This document shows, one piece after another, positions 22,253-33,449 of a stretch of 64,000 bases of DNA (the stretch's first letter is position 1; every line of letters begins with the position of its first letter). Both the position numbers and the translations under genes were made by a program. The stretch lies in contig CM073323.1 of assembly GCA_037043015.1 (NCBI GenBank), positions 2,976,001-3,040,000 of the forward strand, given 5' to 3'. The stretch comes from Bryum argenteum. Taxonomy: Eukaryota > Streptophyta > Bryopsida > Bryales > Bryaceae. Below the pieces are notes generated by a model. It was given only the letters and a program-made list of their open reading frames with translations. It had not been told where the DNA came from and ran no database searches.

Positions 22253-22744
22253 ATGGCAGTTGTGTGCAGAGCTATATATGTGGTGGTGGTAGCCGTGACC
22301 ATCGCGGCCATCCTGTCCGTATCACAAGCACAAGCGCCCGATCAAGCGGCCTACTTGGCGGCCCACAACGCGGCTCGAAGCGAACTCAACGTTGGCATGG
22401 TCCCGCTGGTGTGGAACGACGCTGCTTACTCCGTGGCCGCGTCATGGGCAGCTGGGTGTGTGGGGGATCACAATCCCGACGCAGATAGCTACGGCGAGAA
22501 TATTGCGAGCACGCCCGCCGGATATACAGCAACAGAGGTCGTGAAGGGGTGGGTGGATGAAAAGGCATACTACGACTACGCCACCAACACTTGCACCGCT
22601 GTGTGTGGGCATTACACGCAGGTAGTGTGGAACACTACCACCAGCGTGGGGTGTGCTTCGGCAGAGTGTGGTGGTACTATTGGTACCTTTTGGGTGTGCA
22701 ATTACAGCCCTCCTGGCAATTATGTAAATGAACGCCCCTATTAG
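22253..22744 (+). CDS. PR1: Pathogenesis-related protein 1 (CAP superfamily), secreted
   Basis: A 163-residue protein, very similar to the copy at 18899-19396 (identical signal peptide and first 60 or so residues). The ATG at 22253 is chosen because it matches the start of the sister gene; the open frame extends upstream only through untranslated leader. The CAP landmarks are AHNAARSE, SYGENIA, CGHYTQVVW, six cysteines, and a C-terminal CNYS-PPGNYVNERPY with a CAPE-like peptide. Differences from the sister cluster in the middle (DHNPDADS versus AHNPDRGD) and tail. A good TATA box stands at 22154. This is the best candidate for the functional member of the cluster. Confidence 0.95.
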   Translation: MAVVCRAIYVVVVAVTIAAILSVSQAQAPDQAAYLAAHNAARSELNVGMVPLVWNDAAYSVAASWAAGCVGDHNPDADSYGENIASTPAGYTATEVVKGWVDEKAYYDYATNTCTAVCGHYTQVVWNTTTSVGCASAECGGTIGTFWVCNYSPPGNYVNERPY

Positions 22745-23957
22745 ATCGTGGACTTGATGATATGACTGAGAAACTGATGTCATGATCATGAGAATGGTGG
22801 TAAATAGAATAATACTTGTCCATGCAGAGTTGGTTGCATCCTTAGTGAATGATGTATGTAGTCGCAACAACTGTGAAGGGGTACAATGGAAGTCGGTGCA
22901 GCATATGTGCACATCGCTATGTGCAATCAGTTTAGCTGTTTGTTAATACTGCTCAGCTTGATAGGTTCGTGGTATGCTGAGCTCCATCATAAGTTCCTGT
23001 GGATCACCGTTTGTCGGCCGGATCTTGCCTGTCATGGCTGTTAGCTTTCTCAAATTAAATCTCAATCTATTACTTGATTTTGAACTTTTTATCAATTTCG
23101 TTCTCTGTATCATGTTTGTGATCTACTTAGAACTTGACTGAAGATAGGAAAGTCATCCTTGACTTAAGATTTAAGCTTTCATTGAATGTTTTTCAATCTC
23201 AGATTCGTAATCAACCCTTTGATCGTAGACAAGAAGATTAGCGTTCCAGACTGAAGGGAACTTCAAAAAGTGAAAAATGTGTAAATTGACTCCGAAGAGC
23301 TCTTGAAATCACAGTAGCAAAAGTCTCAAATGTCCAAAAAAGTATTGAATTATCGAATTGACCATCAATAACTCATGTTTGGGTGATTCTGCAACTCGAT
23401 TTTCACTGACTTCACATTGATAACCCTCAGTGAACACTATGTTAAGGGTGTAGTCCAAGAGCATTCCCGGGTGTATTCCTCACGGGAAAATGCTTCTGAT
23501 TATCACGTGCACTGCATAGCTTTTCATGTAACTTTCAAGGCTGTAAGCATCCTACTGTGGCTGCAGAGGAGCCGGAACGCCGTCGGTGGGAGTATTTTAT
23601 AAATTCTTCGCACTTACTAGAAAGTCGGTAGCGTTGTTGCTTATCTCGATCGGAACCCAGCTAATCCATGCTCGAGATAAGGAGCAGGTATTGAAATCAT
23701 TATCACACACTAAGTCAGATGTATTTTGATCGATTGCGCCACTTCACCGATTCAAGAAACGAGGGGGTTGATCAGGATCAATACTTCGATTGTTGTAAAT
23801 ACTCTGTAAGCATATAATCACAACAAATAGCTTCCTGAGCAATTCGATATTCTTGAACTCAAACGTCTTACGAAATATCCTTCGAACGTTCAAACCCTGT
23901 AGCCACTGCCTGTTGTTCCTAGGGTTACCACGTTTCTTCCAAGCATGCCGAAGTATG

Positions 23958-24433
23958 AAATATTGGTATAAATGTGGGCCGGGGTGTTGGAACCAAAACA
24001 TGGTGTTTTTCCTGAGGCGGAGGGAGCATATAGATCAAATCACGTCATCACTAGTTTGCTGAGATCACTAAGCATAAGCCAGTACGTAGGGGTCACAATA
24101 ATCAGCCGCCCCCCTCACGATCTGTCACTTAATCTGCCGTGTGCCCGGCATAGTTACACCATGACAGTGAAGTGACAACACACCTCTCCACATTGCTTGA
24201 GATGATTGCAAGCAAAAATTCGCTTTCTATGAAACTAAGGTCACTCCACATCCTGACAAATGAAGTGACAACTGGTTTTAGAAAACTGTCGGTTTTAAAA
24301 CATGATTATATACAAAAACTGCATTTAGTTTTTGCAAGATATTTTTTGGTTTTAGAATTTGAGGGGTGGTGAGGCCCGCAAACCCAAAGCCCCTGCGCGG
24401 TTGCTCTCGTTTTTAGGGAGGAGGGGTAGGGGG
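23958..24433. other. Intergenic, nothing recognised
   Basis: Lies between the end of the right PR-1 arm and the next MITE-like element. No convincing gene or repeat is seen. Confidence 0.6.
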
Positions 24434-24825
24434 TTAGAGCATTCCCACCCATCCTGAAAAACGGATGAACTCAACTTATATCGTGAGTGGTCGCCCTCAA
24501 AAGTGCCCCACCCATACTGCAAAACGGATGATCTCAACTTGTTTTGGGGTTAGAAGTTGAGGTTGACCTGCAAATTGGGGTCATTTTGAGGGACGGAGCT
24601 CCAACCCCAAAACCAAAAAGGAGCTCACTAAAGAACAAAGGACAAACTTCATATTCCTCTCCGATTTCCAGGGTGCCAATGAAATTCATCTTGCTTTTAT
24701 TTTTTCCTTGTTTTATCACCATCTATACAAGTCATGGGTGGGGCACCCGGCTTGCAAACCAACTCAACTCAACTTATTGTGAGGATGATCCACCCTCCCT
24801 TTTGTGGAATGGGTGGTGATGCTAA
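24434..24825. mobile_element. Possible Tourist/Harbinger-like MITE
   Basis: The left end TTAGAGCATTCCCACCCAT and the reverse complement of the right end, TTAGCATCACCACCCAT, match over about 17 of 20 positions. TTA and TAA stand at the outer edges, as for Harbinger targets. Inside the left part the motif CCCACCCATNCTGNAAAACG is repeated (about 24446 and 24508), perhaps a nested or duplicated end. No coding capacity. Confidence 0.5.
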
Positions 24826-25608
24826 GGCCAAGGCCTTCTACGGATTCATCATACAACCTGCATATGGCCCTAATTCATCCTCATTCATTCTCATTTATCA
24901 TCACGCGTCCTCATCGGTCTCATTCTTTGAATTTATTTTGAGAGATTCTACAATGTAATAAAAAATAAAATTAAAAATTTATACACATATACATATACAT
25001 GTATAGGTAAAAAATATGAAAAAAAAATTAAAAAAAATGTGAAAATATGTACATGTATAAGTGTATAAATTAATGCACATATACATGTACATAAAATGCA
25101 AAATAATGTAAAAAAAAATTTAGTGCACATACCTTGTTTTTTTGCACATTTTTGAGAATTCTTCTTTATTTCCTCACGGGTTGCAATCAAGGTCTCAACT
25201 TCATAGTCATGCCACTTTTGAGTAAGCTCCTCTTCTTCATCACTTGGACAATCCAATTTGACAACCTCCACATCCTTCTTCTTTGTTGATTATGTTGTTT
25301 TCTTCTTTAGAGGAGGAGGTGCACTTGATTTTCCTCCTTTTACTAAACGTCCTCTTTTCTTGGGTGTAGGCTCATACTCTCCATTCAAGCCCTTTTCTGC
25401 CTTACGAATTCCTTCCTCCTCCTTCACATCTATCAATGAATTTCAAAATCTCTCTACCGGCTCCTTACTTGGTTGCAAATCTGAACCACTATAAAGTTGC
25501 CTTCCAAGAGATGGTGAAATAATTCCACCACTACTACCAATATATTGTTAAGCCACTCGTGCCATGCAATCCAAAAGGCGAAAGGTTTTGGAGCTACTAC
25601 CACCTGAG
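24826..25608. other. Intergenic, AT-rich with a TACATAT-type microsatellite
   Basis: Simple A/T and ACATATACATGTATA-like repeats occupy about 24958-25120. No supported gene. Confidence 0.6.
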
Positions 25609-25920
25609 GTAGAGTGTCCTAAAAGCACCAACTTAAGAGATCTGACCTATTTTTAGCACTATTAAATTCAAAATAAAATTATGACCACATTCGAAATAGG
25701 TTTTTGGGAGGATTGCAAAAATTTGCAACATGTAATTCGTATTTGTGAATCTTATACAAAATTCCAAAGTGTTAAATAAGATTTGACCCAGATGCATTAT
25801 ATACAAATGAGGTACATCTGTATTTTCAGAATCTACAAATGAGGTACATCTGTATTTTCAGAATCTACAAATGAGGTACAGACGCTTTTAGGTCCCCTGG
25901 CGCTTTAAGGACTGTCTACC
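25609..25920. mobile_element. Possible MITE with internal 32-bp tandem repeats
   Basis: The left end GTAGAGTGTCCTAAAAGCACC and the reverse complement of the right end, GTAGACAGTCCTTAAAGCGCC, agree at all but four of 21 positions. At 25803-25834, 25835-25866 and 25867-25880 lie two and a half copies of a 32-bp unit starting ACAAATGAGGTACATCTG. No target duplication is clear. Confidence 0.45.
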
Positions 25921-27636
25921 ATACATGATCAAAGGAAGAAGCATGCAATTCAGGAGAAATTGGCTAAATTTGAGGTTGAGAGAAACTTATCCAAGGAGCA
26001 TTTTGGATCCATGCTTGGTCTTGAGATCGTGAGAATTCTCCATCTTGAGAGTAGCCTTCCATTGCAACAAACTTGAGGGATAAAAAAATGCCAAAAGTGT
26101 CAAAAATCAGCAAAACAATAGCAAAATGGAGCAAATTAGTAGCAAGCAAGAAGAGGGAGAAAAAGATGAAGTTGCAAGAGAAATGAATACTTTTTAAGAA
26201 GTAGAAAAGGGAATGAATAGTAATAGCTGTTTTTTTAAAAATAGTTTTTAAAATTTGGCTGTTGGTAAAAGCGTTGGTCAAAAGTTTTAAAAAGAAAACA
26301 AAAAAAAATTCAAAAATTGATTTGCGCCTAACGGCCCTCCTTAAGCAGTCTAGTATAACAATTATTGTGCCGACGAAGTAAAAATTGTGTGCCATGTCAT
26401 TTTGGTCTCCCTTTGTCCCTTGGACTGGAGTTTCTTTGTGTAAAACCTCTCTTCATTGGCTTCTTGATTTGTAGGCCTCCCATTGGCTGAAATCCTTCTC
26501 CTCTTGGCTTCTCAACTTTAGTGTAAACATGGCCTAAGAACTAAGTAAAGCAATAAAACACTTGAGTAGGGCATTCGAATGTTGCCGAAGAAAGCGCGTC
26601 CGCGTTCACACCTAAGCTTACTCGGCGAGATCCACGGTCCTCCTACATTCAGGCTGTCGGTAATCGACATGGCATGATCAGGAAGCTCAAGAGAGCCAAG
26701 AGTCCTAGCGCCTTAGTGTTGCTTCGATGTTTCGTCGGTCTACAGCTTCGGCCAGAGTTTGACTACAAGTCCCATTCTGTAGGGCTCGTGTAGTCGTTGT
26801 TGCACGAAGTCGTCGTCGTCTCCCTCCTTTTCTTTTCTTAGCAAAAGGACCGAGCTTCTAATACAAGCAATTGTTCAGTCTTCTCTTCCTTGCTCGTTCA
26901 AATACTTATTCAAAGAAGCAGCCTCACTGGTTTCTGTAACTAGTTTGACTCATTGCAAATTAGGGTATCTAGATTCTCCAAAAATCAAAACTTTGATAGA
27001 TTTAAGCATTCGATTGTCGGAGTGAGACTCGATCCTGTGATATTTAGCTTTTAATTTCATCTGGCGGTAGTGTCTGAGCACTTTGTCAGTGGGGTTGATT
27101 GTTGGCCATGGCGGGATTGAGGTTGAAAGGAAGAGAGAAGTTCTCATTGTTTCGGACCAGGGTATGGTGATCGCAGAGTGACTGTTGCCGTTCTGCATTT
27201 TTTAGTTTAGACTGTGAGTTCTGTTCTTTGACAGTGGTGGTTTTATCCTTTGACTGTGGTGAAGGCAACTAGAAACAGTAAAGAAAGCTTGCGAGTCATG
27301 AGACAGTTTGAAGTTTTCCATACTTAGTTGTGTCGGTTGATTGCTTCTTTGCTGGTGCACGGCTAGAGCAAAGGATGTGACGGGATTGCATGGCTTACTC
27401 GTAGGCCATTCTTGAAGGCCGACGAGGCGGTTATGTCGGTATCAGTAACTTTTCGTAAATGAGGGTTTTGAGAGCTAGTGAGTGCAGGCAAGGTTCTGTT
27501 TAGGGTTACATGAAGCAGCATGCGATTGCTGTAGTGGCATACAAGCTTCGAGAGTGAGGAGTGATCAAGTGTTCTGGATAGATATGATTGAAGATTGACA
27601 AGTCCCCGGAGTTTTATAGAGGTGGACTGGCCAGCA
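25921..27636. other. Intergenic and probable promoter/leader of the U-box gene
   Basis: No other gene is supported. The right portion (about 26.6-27.6 kb) has higher GC and stop-free patches and probably contains the promoter and 5' UTR of the gene that starts at 27637, possibly with a leader intron. Confidence 0.5.
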
Positions 27637-30600
27637 ATGGCTGAGATTGTGTATCAATGGTTTGGGCACTTCCGTCACAGGGTGTCGATGCTGTCGGTGG
27701 CAGCTCAAGGGGTCATGCAAGTGAAAGAACATCCGACTCACATCATTCTTTACGATTTTGCTTCTGTTCTTGAGGATCTTGCAACTTCTTTGAAGAATTT
27801 GCAGGAAGAGTTGGAGGTGAGCTCACACTTCTTACTTAGCTGGCCATCGCCATTGAGAATTCAGCATACTTTGTTCAAGTGGCATGTTTTGAAGCTTAAA
27901 AACTGCAGACATATGTTCTAAAAACATACTCGATGATAACGAGCTTCTAACACAAGCCTTTCCATCTGTGACCTTAACATTATGAATAGCTGATTGAGCT
28001 TTTCATGGGGTTCAGGTTCACTCTCCGAGCGGTTCCATCGAGTGTCAGCAGCGGGAAATGGAGGTTGAAATGACTGCAGTGGAGCAGCTGGTGATGGCCC
28101 ATAGAGTACAGTCTCAATTTACCTCACTCTTGAGTTGTCCATATCTCCTTTTGAAGTTACAAGCATTCAAGGGAACTCTGAGCAGGGATTTAGAGTTCAT
28201 AACTCCAGTAGCGTGCAGCGCTTCGGTTCGATCGCAGATGAGTCGAACGTACCGACAGCTGAAAGGGAGTCCTCCGAAGCTGGGGTACAAAGAGCAGATC
28301 ATTATGGACTCTTTAAGCACAATTAGTGAGTCTTCTACAGCTCACAAATGCAAGGAGCTCGTGGACCAAGTTGCAGACTATCTCGGTGATGCAGCTTCAG
28401 TCCCCGATCATCTTGTGGAAGCCAAAGGAGACATCAGAAAAGCTGAGGCTTCGCTTGCATCGTACTTGGACCGGTGCGTAAAAGCATTGGAGAGAGGGTT
28501 GGCATATCAGGAGGAGCCAAGTCTATCGTTTGAGCATGACTTTCTCTCAACTCCTTCCTCGCCCCTGAGTGTCAATTGCGCTACGAAGGAGGTGGTCGCT
28601 CCTTCTACTCCATTGCCCTCGTTTTTCTGTCCGATTACGAAGCAGGTCATGAAGGACCCTGTGCAGATTGCTTCTGGCCAGACGTACGAGCGAGCTGCGA
28701 TATTGCAATGGTTTCAGGATGGTAAGACCACTTGCCCGCTCGGCGAGAGGCTGAAGAATACCAAAGTGAAGCCCAATAACGCACTCCGACAATCGATCTC
28801 CGAATGGAGAGAACGGAATTATAATATTCGGCTTGACAATGCCGAGCTTCGATTGAGGTCGTCTCAGCTGATGGAACAAGCTCGCGGTGCACGAGACATC
28901 AAAGCTCTCTGTGAGGAGGATGGAATCAACAAATATGGTGTGGCTTCCCGGAAACTAATCCCTATTTTGATCGGCTTGGCTGATTCTTCTCCAGCACTTG
29001 AAGTGCGAGAATTAAGCTTCAATGCACTCACCGCTCTTGCTCAGGAACATCAAGAGAATCAGGTTTGTACTTAGCTTATAGTTCTGATTGATGTTTGCAA
29101 GCAGATACTGCTACAAGGTTGTTGGTGATTATCAAGCTCGCATATAATTAGTGTACGCGTTTGTACACATGCAGGAGATTTTAGCGTTCGAGGGGGTAAT
29201 CGACGTGCTGATCCGTAGCTTACGAAAGTACGATGAAGCGGAACCTGCTATCAATTTGTTGAAAGTTTTGTCAAGTAATCCCAGACTTGCCGAAATGATA
29301 AGCCGGACACCGGATGCAGTTCTTCTGCTGGTGACCTTCCTGGGACATGAAAAGGAGGCCCTAGTGATATCAGTGAAGGCGGTTCTGGTGAATCTCCCGA
29401 CTACTGATGAAAATTGTGTGATAATGGCGAAAGCAAATCTCATGAAACCCTTGGTCACACGACTCGTTGAAGGTAAGTAATCGTTCACACCATTTCTCAC
29501 CACAATCTAGTTGCAATGCTTGATATTCTCTGAGAACTGGTCCCTGTATGCAGGTGGATCGGTGTCGAGGATTATAATGGCAAGGACTCTTGCCAAGTTG
29601 GAGCATATGCCTGAAAGTAGCAGGAGCTTGGCGAGTACTCGTGAGGTTATCAAAACATTGACCAACATGATGAACTCTGAGGATGAGGAAGTACTCGACT
29701 CTGCCATTCTTGCCCTCAAGAATCTCTCCACCACCCCCGCTGTTGGCGTATTGATTGCTGATTGCACAGGCCTTGAGGTAAGCCATATCTCGCTGTGTTC
29801 GTAAAGTTTCATATCTTTTGAGCAGATTATCGTAACCACGGAGAGAAATTGGGTGTAACAAGTTCCGGGGACTGCTATGCAGGTGCTAATGAGATTGCTT
29901 ACCTCCACAAGAACATCAGTGATTACGAAGCATGGTGCTTCTGTTATTACAACAAATGTACTGGTCGCAGTCGGTAACGAGTGGAAACCAAGCGCAGACA
30001 GAGACGCAGACATTGATCATTTTATCGAAACTATCTTCATGCTCATTTCTAGCGGCATTACTACACCCCCGGCAGTACAATCTCAACTCCTGCAAGGTCT
30101 TCTGGGTCTCGCAGAAGGGAAAGACACAGGTCCTGTCGTGAAGGAGATCATGATTAGAAGAAACGCCTTCTCAATTCTTCTGCCCCATTTCAGAGGCAAA
30201 ACACCTGAAGCGAAGCGTGACTCGCTCAAGCTGTTCTCAGCTCTGTCTCGGAAGCACGGAGCAGAAGCTTGGACGGCGGTAAAAATCAACACCGGAATGC
30301 TGCAGGTTCTCGTAGACATGGTGAAGTCAGACCGAAGCTCGGATCCTGAAAAGGTGTCTGCAGCAAGGATACTTGCTCATTTCCCAGAAGATGATCACGT
30401 TCTCACAGGTACATTGCGTGCGTTTAATCTCGTACCCGTCTTGGTAGATTACCTAAACTCAAGAAACGTTATCCTCCAAGAGGCTTCTCTGGCGGCACTT
30501 GTCCGCTTTACAGCTCCGGATTCTGTCGAGCTTCAGAAGTTGATAGTAGAGATGGAGGTCATACCCATGTTGGTGAATTTCCTCGAGTCGAGTAGACAGC

Positions 30601-31172
30601 GGGTGAAAGTGAGTGCTGCGCAAGCGCTCGCCAATTTCTCGAAAAGTACTCCGAAGTTGGTGAGGCCTGTTCCACCGAATCCGTGGTGGCAATGCTTTAA
30701 ACCACCGCCGGAGTCTTGCAAGTTACATGCAGGCCGGTGCTCTGTCCAGAGCACTTTCTGTTTGATTATGGCAGAGGCAACGCGCCCGCTCGTGACACTT
30801 ATTACGGAGGAGGAGGGCAAAGTTGCGGAGGGCGCCTTAGAAGCGCTATACACGTTGGTGGACAATGAGCAATGGGAGCAAGGGTGTCACATTATCCATC
30901 AAGCAGATGGTATCCCTCCCATTCTTCGGAAGCTGCCGAGGTGTACACCACGAGCGCTGGAAATCTCTGTCTTCATGTGTGAGAAGTTCTTCCGCATCCC
31001 GCAGTTTCAAAAGGCTTTTGGTCCCATGGCTCAGATGAACATCATCACCATTCTGCAAAATGCGGCTCCGAGAACGAAAGATGTTGCTGGTAGGATTCTT
31101 CGGCAGCTTGAGCTTCTGCAGACCCAGTCGCATTACTGGATGAACAGCACCAACGCCGGCGCCTCCAATTAA
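27637..31172 (+). CDS. U-box/ARM-repeat E3 ubiquitin ligase (PUB43/44/SAUL1-like), five exons
   Basis: Exons at about 27637-27816, 28016-29062, 29175-29472, 29554-29777 and 29883-31172 join in frame at GT-AG introns of 80-200 bp to give about 1,012 residues. An N-terminal helical region precedes the U-box at about residues 261-334 (PSFFCPITKQVMKDPVQIASG...TCPLGERLKN). Armadillo-type repeats then run to near the end (EVRELSFNALTALA, SAARILAHFP, VSAAQALANFS). U-box proteins are E2-dependent ubiquitin ligases; the ARM repeats bind targets. The U-box-then-ARM layout fits Arabidopsis PUB42-PUB45, with SAUL1/PUB44 controlling senescence and immunity. This protein is about 200 residues longer than those. 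The start at 27637 is the first ATG after in-frame non-AUG codons. No damage is seen. Confidence 0.9.
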
Positions 31173-32977
31173 GTGTCCACTCTACATTCAAGTAACGTGT
31201 ATCATACTTTCACAGGACAGTGACGATCATTTTTGGTTCAATGTAATATCGGTGTTTTTGTAGACTACACTCTGTCTTTGATGGTGCAGGGTAATGTGTC
31301 GAGCATTCTTAAGTCGTAGCCTACTTCAAGGAGCGCAAGAAGGAGAACTGGAACTTTGTATGGTAGTATTAATCTCTGATTTATGGAGCAGGTAAGGAGT
31401 GCCATGCTTTGTGACTTGACCATAGTGATACTTATCCCTTGGATCCTGTATGAACCAGCCATGGCTTTGTAGTGCCATGGTTGCTGTAAAGTAGTCAACA
31501 ATCGTTTATTTGCTTTTGAGAGCAGTGGCGAAACGGAGACCCCATTGATGCCAGCATACAGGGCAGGTGCTACTCTCAGGTTTGACTGAGAGTGGACGAT
31601 GATGTACAAATGGGATGATTGTCAATAAACTACATTAGGATTTCACTTTCTTTTTACATGATCAGCATCTTCCACCATGTCATTCCTCTGTTTTGACTCC
31701 ATAATTCTTCACTACAGATTAGGAAATCTGAAATTTGAGCCATTATTGAGCACTCTCTCATAGTGCTCTCCCATAGTGCAATGCAGTTTGAAGGGTGATG
31801 GAGTTCTTCATCCATGCCTAAAAGCCTTCGCACATGAGGCGTTAGGCCGACATTGGGTCTCTCCTTACAGGCTTTGGAAAAAACTTGCCACAATTAGTGC
31901 CAACCTACGCCTTGCCTTTAAGGTATCCCTCCTAAACGCTCCACATCCTACCACACAAACAAAAAACAAAAGTGACCCATCCACTGCGGCGTGGGGGTGG
32001 GCTAGGTCAATCTGAGTCGTGCGAAACCTTGCCCGTGAGGCACCTTGCCCAAATGCTCCAGCGCTTGCTCTACAAACAAAAAACAAAAGTGACCCATCTA
32101 ATATGGCATGAGGGAAGGGTTGAGGTTGCCCAAGTCGTGCAGTATGGGAGCGGGGGCGTGACTGGTGAGACTTCATGATAGCATGCCTAGACTTGAGCTT
32201 TAGGTGGGGCCGTTGGGCAGCGTCAAAAGATCGTAGGCGTCGCTTGAGAGGGTGTCAAAACCCCACCCTAGGTTGGAAGAAGGTAGGGCAGAGGAGAAGG
32301 GCCCTCATCAATCACATTTTCTGATGAGCTAATTATAATAACAAATATTTTTTGTCAATAAAATCTCTGCCACATGGCACCCTGTCATTAGTTAATGTGA
32401 ATGGTAAAATGTGAGTGAAGACACATGATAACTCTAAGTTATGGTGTGTTAGAATTTAGAAGACTTCAACCCTCATGACAGGAATACTGTGCGAGCTGGG
32501 TTCTTCACACTCCACTCTCCGGCCCACAGTGCGGGCTGAACACGCTCTGGTCGTGCCCACCGTAGCCCCATTCAGGCAAACCCCAATATGTACATACGTC
32601 GTACAGTACGAGTATAAGTTGGATCTGGAAGGAATTACATTAAGTGAGGTCCCACCACGAGAGCTTTAGTATTTCCCAGGAACATTCCGTAAGGAGTCAA
32701 CAGGACTCTCAAGAGCCAGTAGCTCCGTCTGCAATGATTCGACATCCGGAAAATGCGCCGTCCGACCCGATCTCCGCCTCGATCGGAACGGAACCGAAAC
32801 TTGGAACGTTCTGGACACACCCCGGCCAGTCCGACCGGTTGGAACGCTCCAACGCGGCCGCGCCGCCCCGCCAGGCCCGCCCCCTCCCAGTCAGCACCAT
32901 GGAATCTGTCCACCTCGCCTCCTTCCTCTTCTGCTTCCGACACGAGGACCCCCCTGGTACCACACGCACCCACCTCC
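31173..32977. other. Intergenic with a short direct repeat
   Basis: The left part is presumably the 3' UTR of the U-box gene. A direct repeat of about 25 bp (CAAACAAAAAACAAAAGTGA...) occurs near 31956 and 32073. The right end (about 32750-32960) is GC-rich and probably the promoter of the small gene at 33120. No other gene is supported. Confidence 0.55.
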
Positions 32978-32983
32978 TTATAA
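32978..32983 (+). promoter_or_regulatory. Possible TATA box of the small Lys/Ser-rich gene
   Basis: TTATAA in a C-rich context (CACCTCCTTATAACCACC), about 140 bp upstream of the ATG at 33120. It is preceded by a GC-rich stretch and followed by a C/T-rich leader. Confidence 0.45.
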
Positions 32984-33119
32984 CCACCTCAGCCCCTTCC
33001 GACTCCCACAACTCACTTTACTAATCTCTCACCTCGTCTCTCACCTTTTCTTTCCATCGTACCCCTTGCCGTATCGATCAGTGCTAGTTTGTGGGATTTG
33101 GGTAGTGCTATCCATTGCT

Positions 33120-33449
33120 ATGGCGACTTTGTATGAGGCGTATGATAAGAAGTCTGAGCACCAGGGACTCGGGTGGGCGGACCAGTGGGACTACAAGTAC
33201 AATGATCAATACGGGCACGAGGAGAAAGACAAGAAAGGCGGCAACAATCAGAAGCTAGCGAAGGTGAAGTCTGCTGCGAGTTCCACCAAGAACGTTGTGT
33301 CTTCGTCTGCATCGAAAGTGGCGAGTGGAACCTCGAGTGGTTTGAAGTGGATCAAGGGGAAGGTTCAGAAGAAGCCCACGGGGCAACAACAAACGCAGAA
33401 CTCTCATCATCAACAACAACATGACGACGGGCCTATCTTCGATGAGTGA
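33120..33449 (+). CDS. Small Lys/Ser-rich plant protein, function unknown
   Basis: 109 residues, hydrophilic, intronless. The N-terminus has an aromatic/charged block (LGWADQWDYKYNDQYG). The middle is a K/S/A-rich amphipathic stretch (KVKSAASSTKNVVSSSAS) ending in LKWIKGKVQKK, and the tail is Gln/His-rich. It resembles small plant proteins of unknown role that share a GxxWIKxKxQKK ending and has an LEA-like composition; this is a recollection, not a search result. The ATG at 33120 is the first in the frame and follows a C/T-rich leader. No transmembrane segment or signal peptide. The promoter context and composition make it a likely real gene, perhaps highly expressed or stress-related (inference). 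Confidence 0.7.
   Translation: MATLYEAYDKKSEHQGLGWADQWDYKYNDQYGHEEKDKKGGNNQKLAKVKSAASSTKNVVSSSASKVASGTSSGLKWIKGKVQKKPTGQQQTQNSHHQQQHDDGPIFDE

Larger units (their letters stand above)
21500..23957. repeat. Right arm of PR-1 inverted duplication
   Basis: Reverse-complement partner of about 17635-20150. It includes the full promoter, coding sequence and 3' flank of the second PR-1 gene. The spacer between arms is about 1.4 kb and holds a third PR-1 fragment and a foldback element. Confidence 0.85.

Noticed and set aside
29132-30865. Antisense open frames over the U-box gene
   Set aside because: They overlap exons that splice in phase on the plus strand and show no recognisable domains.
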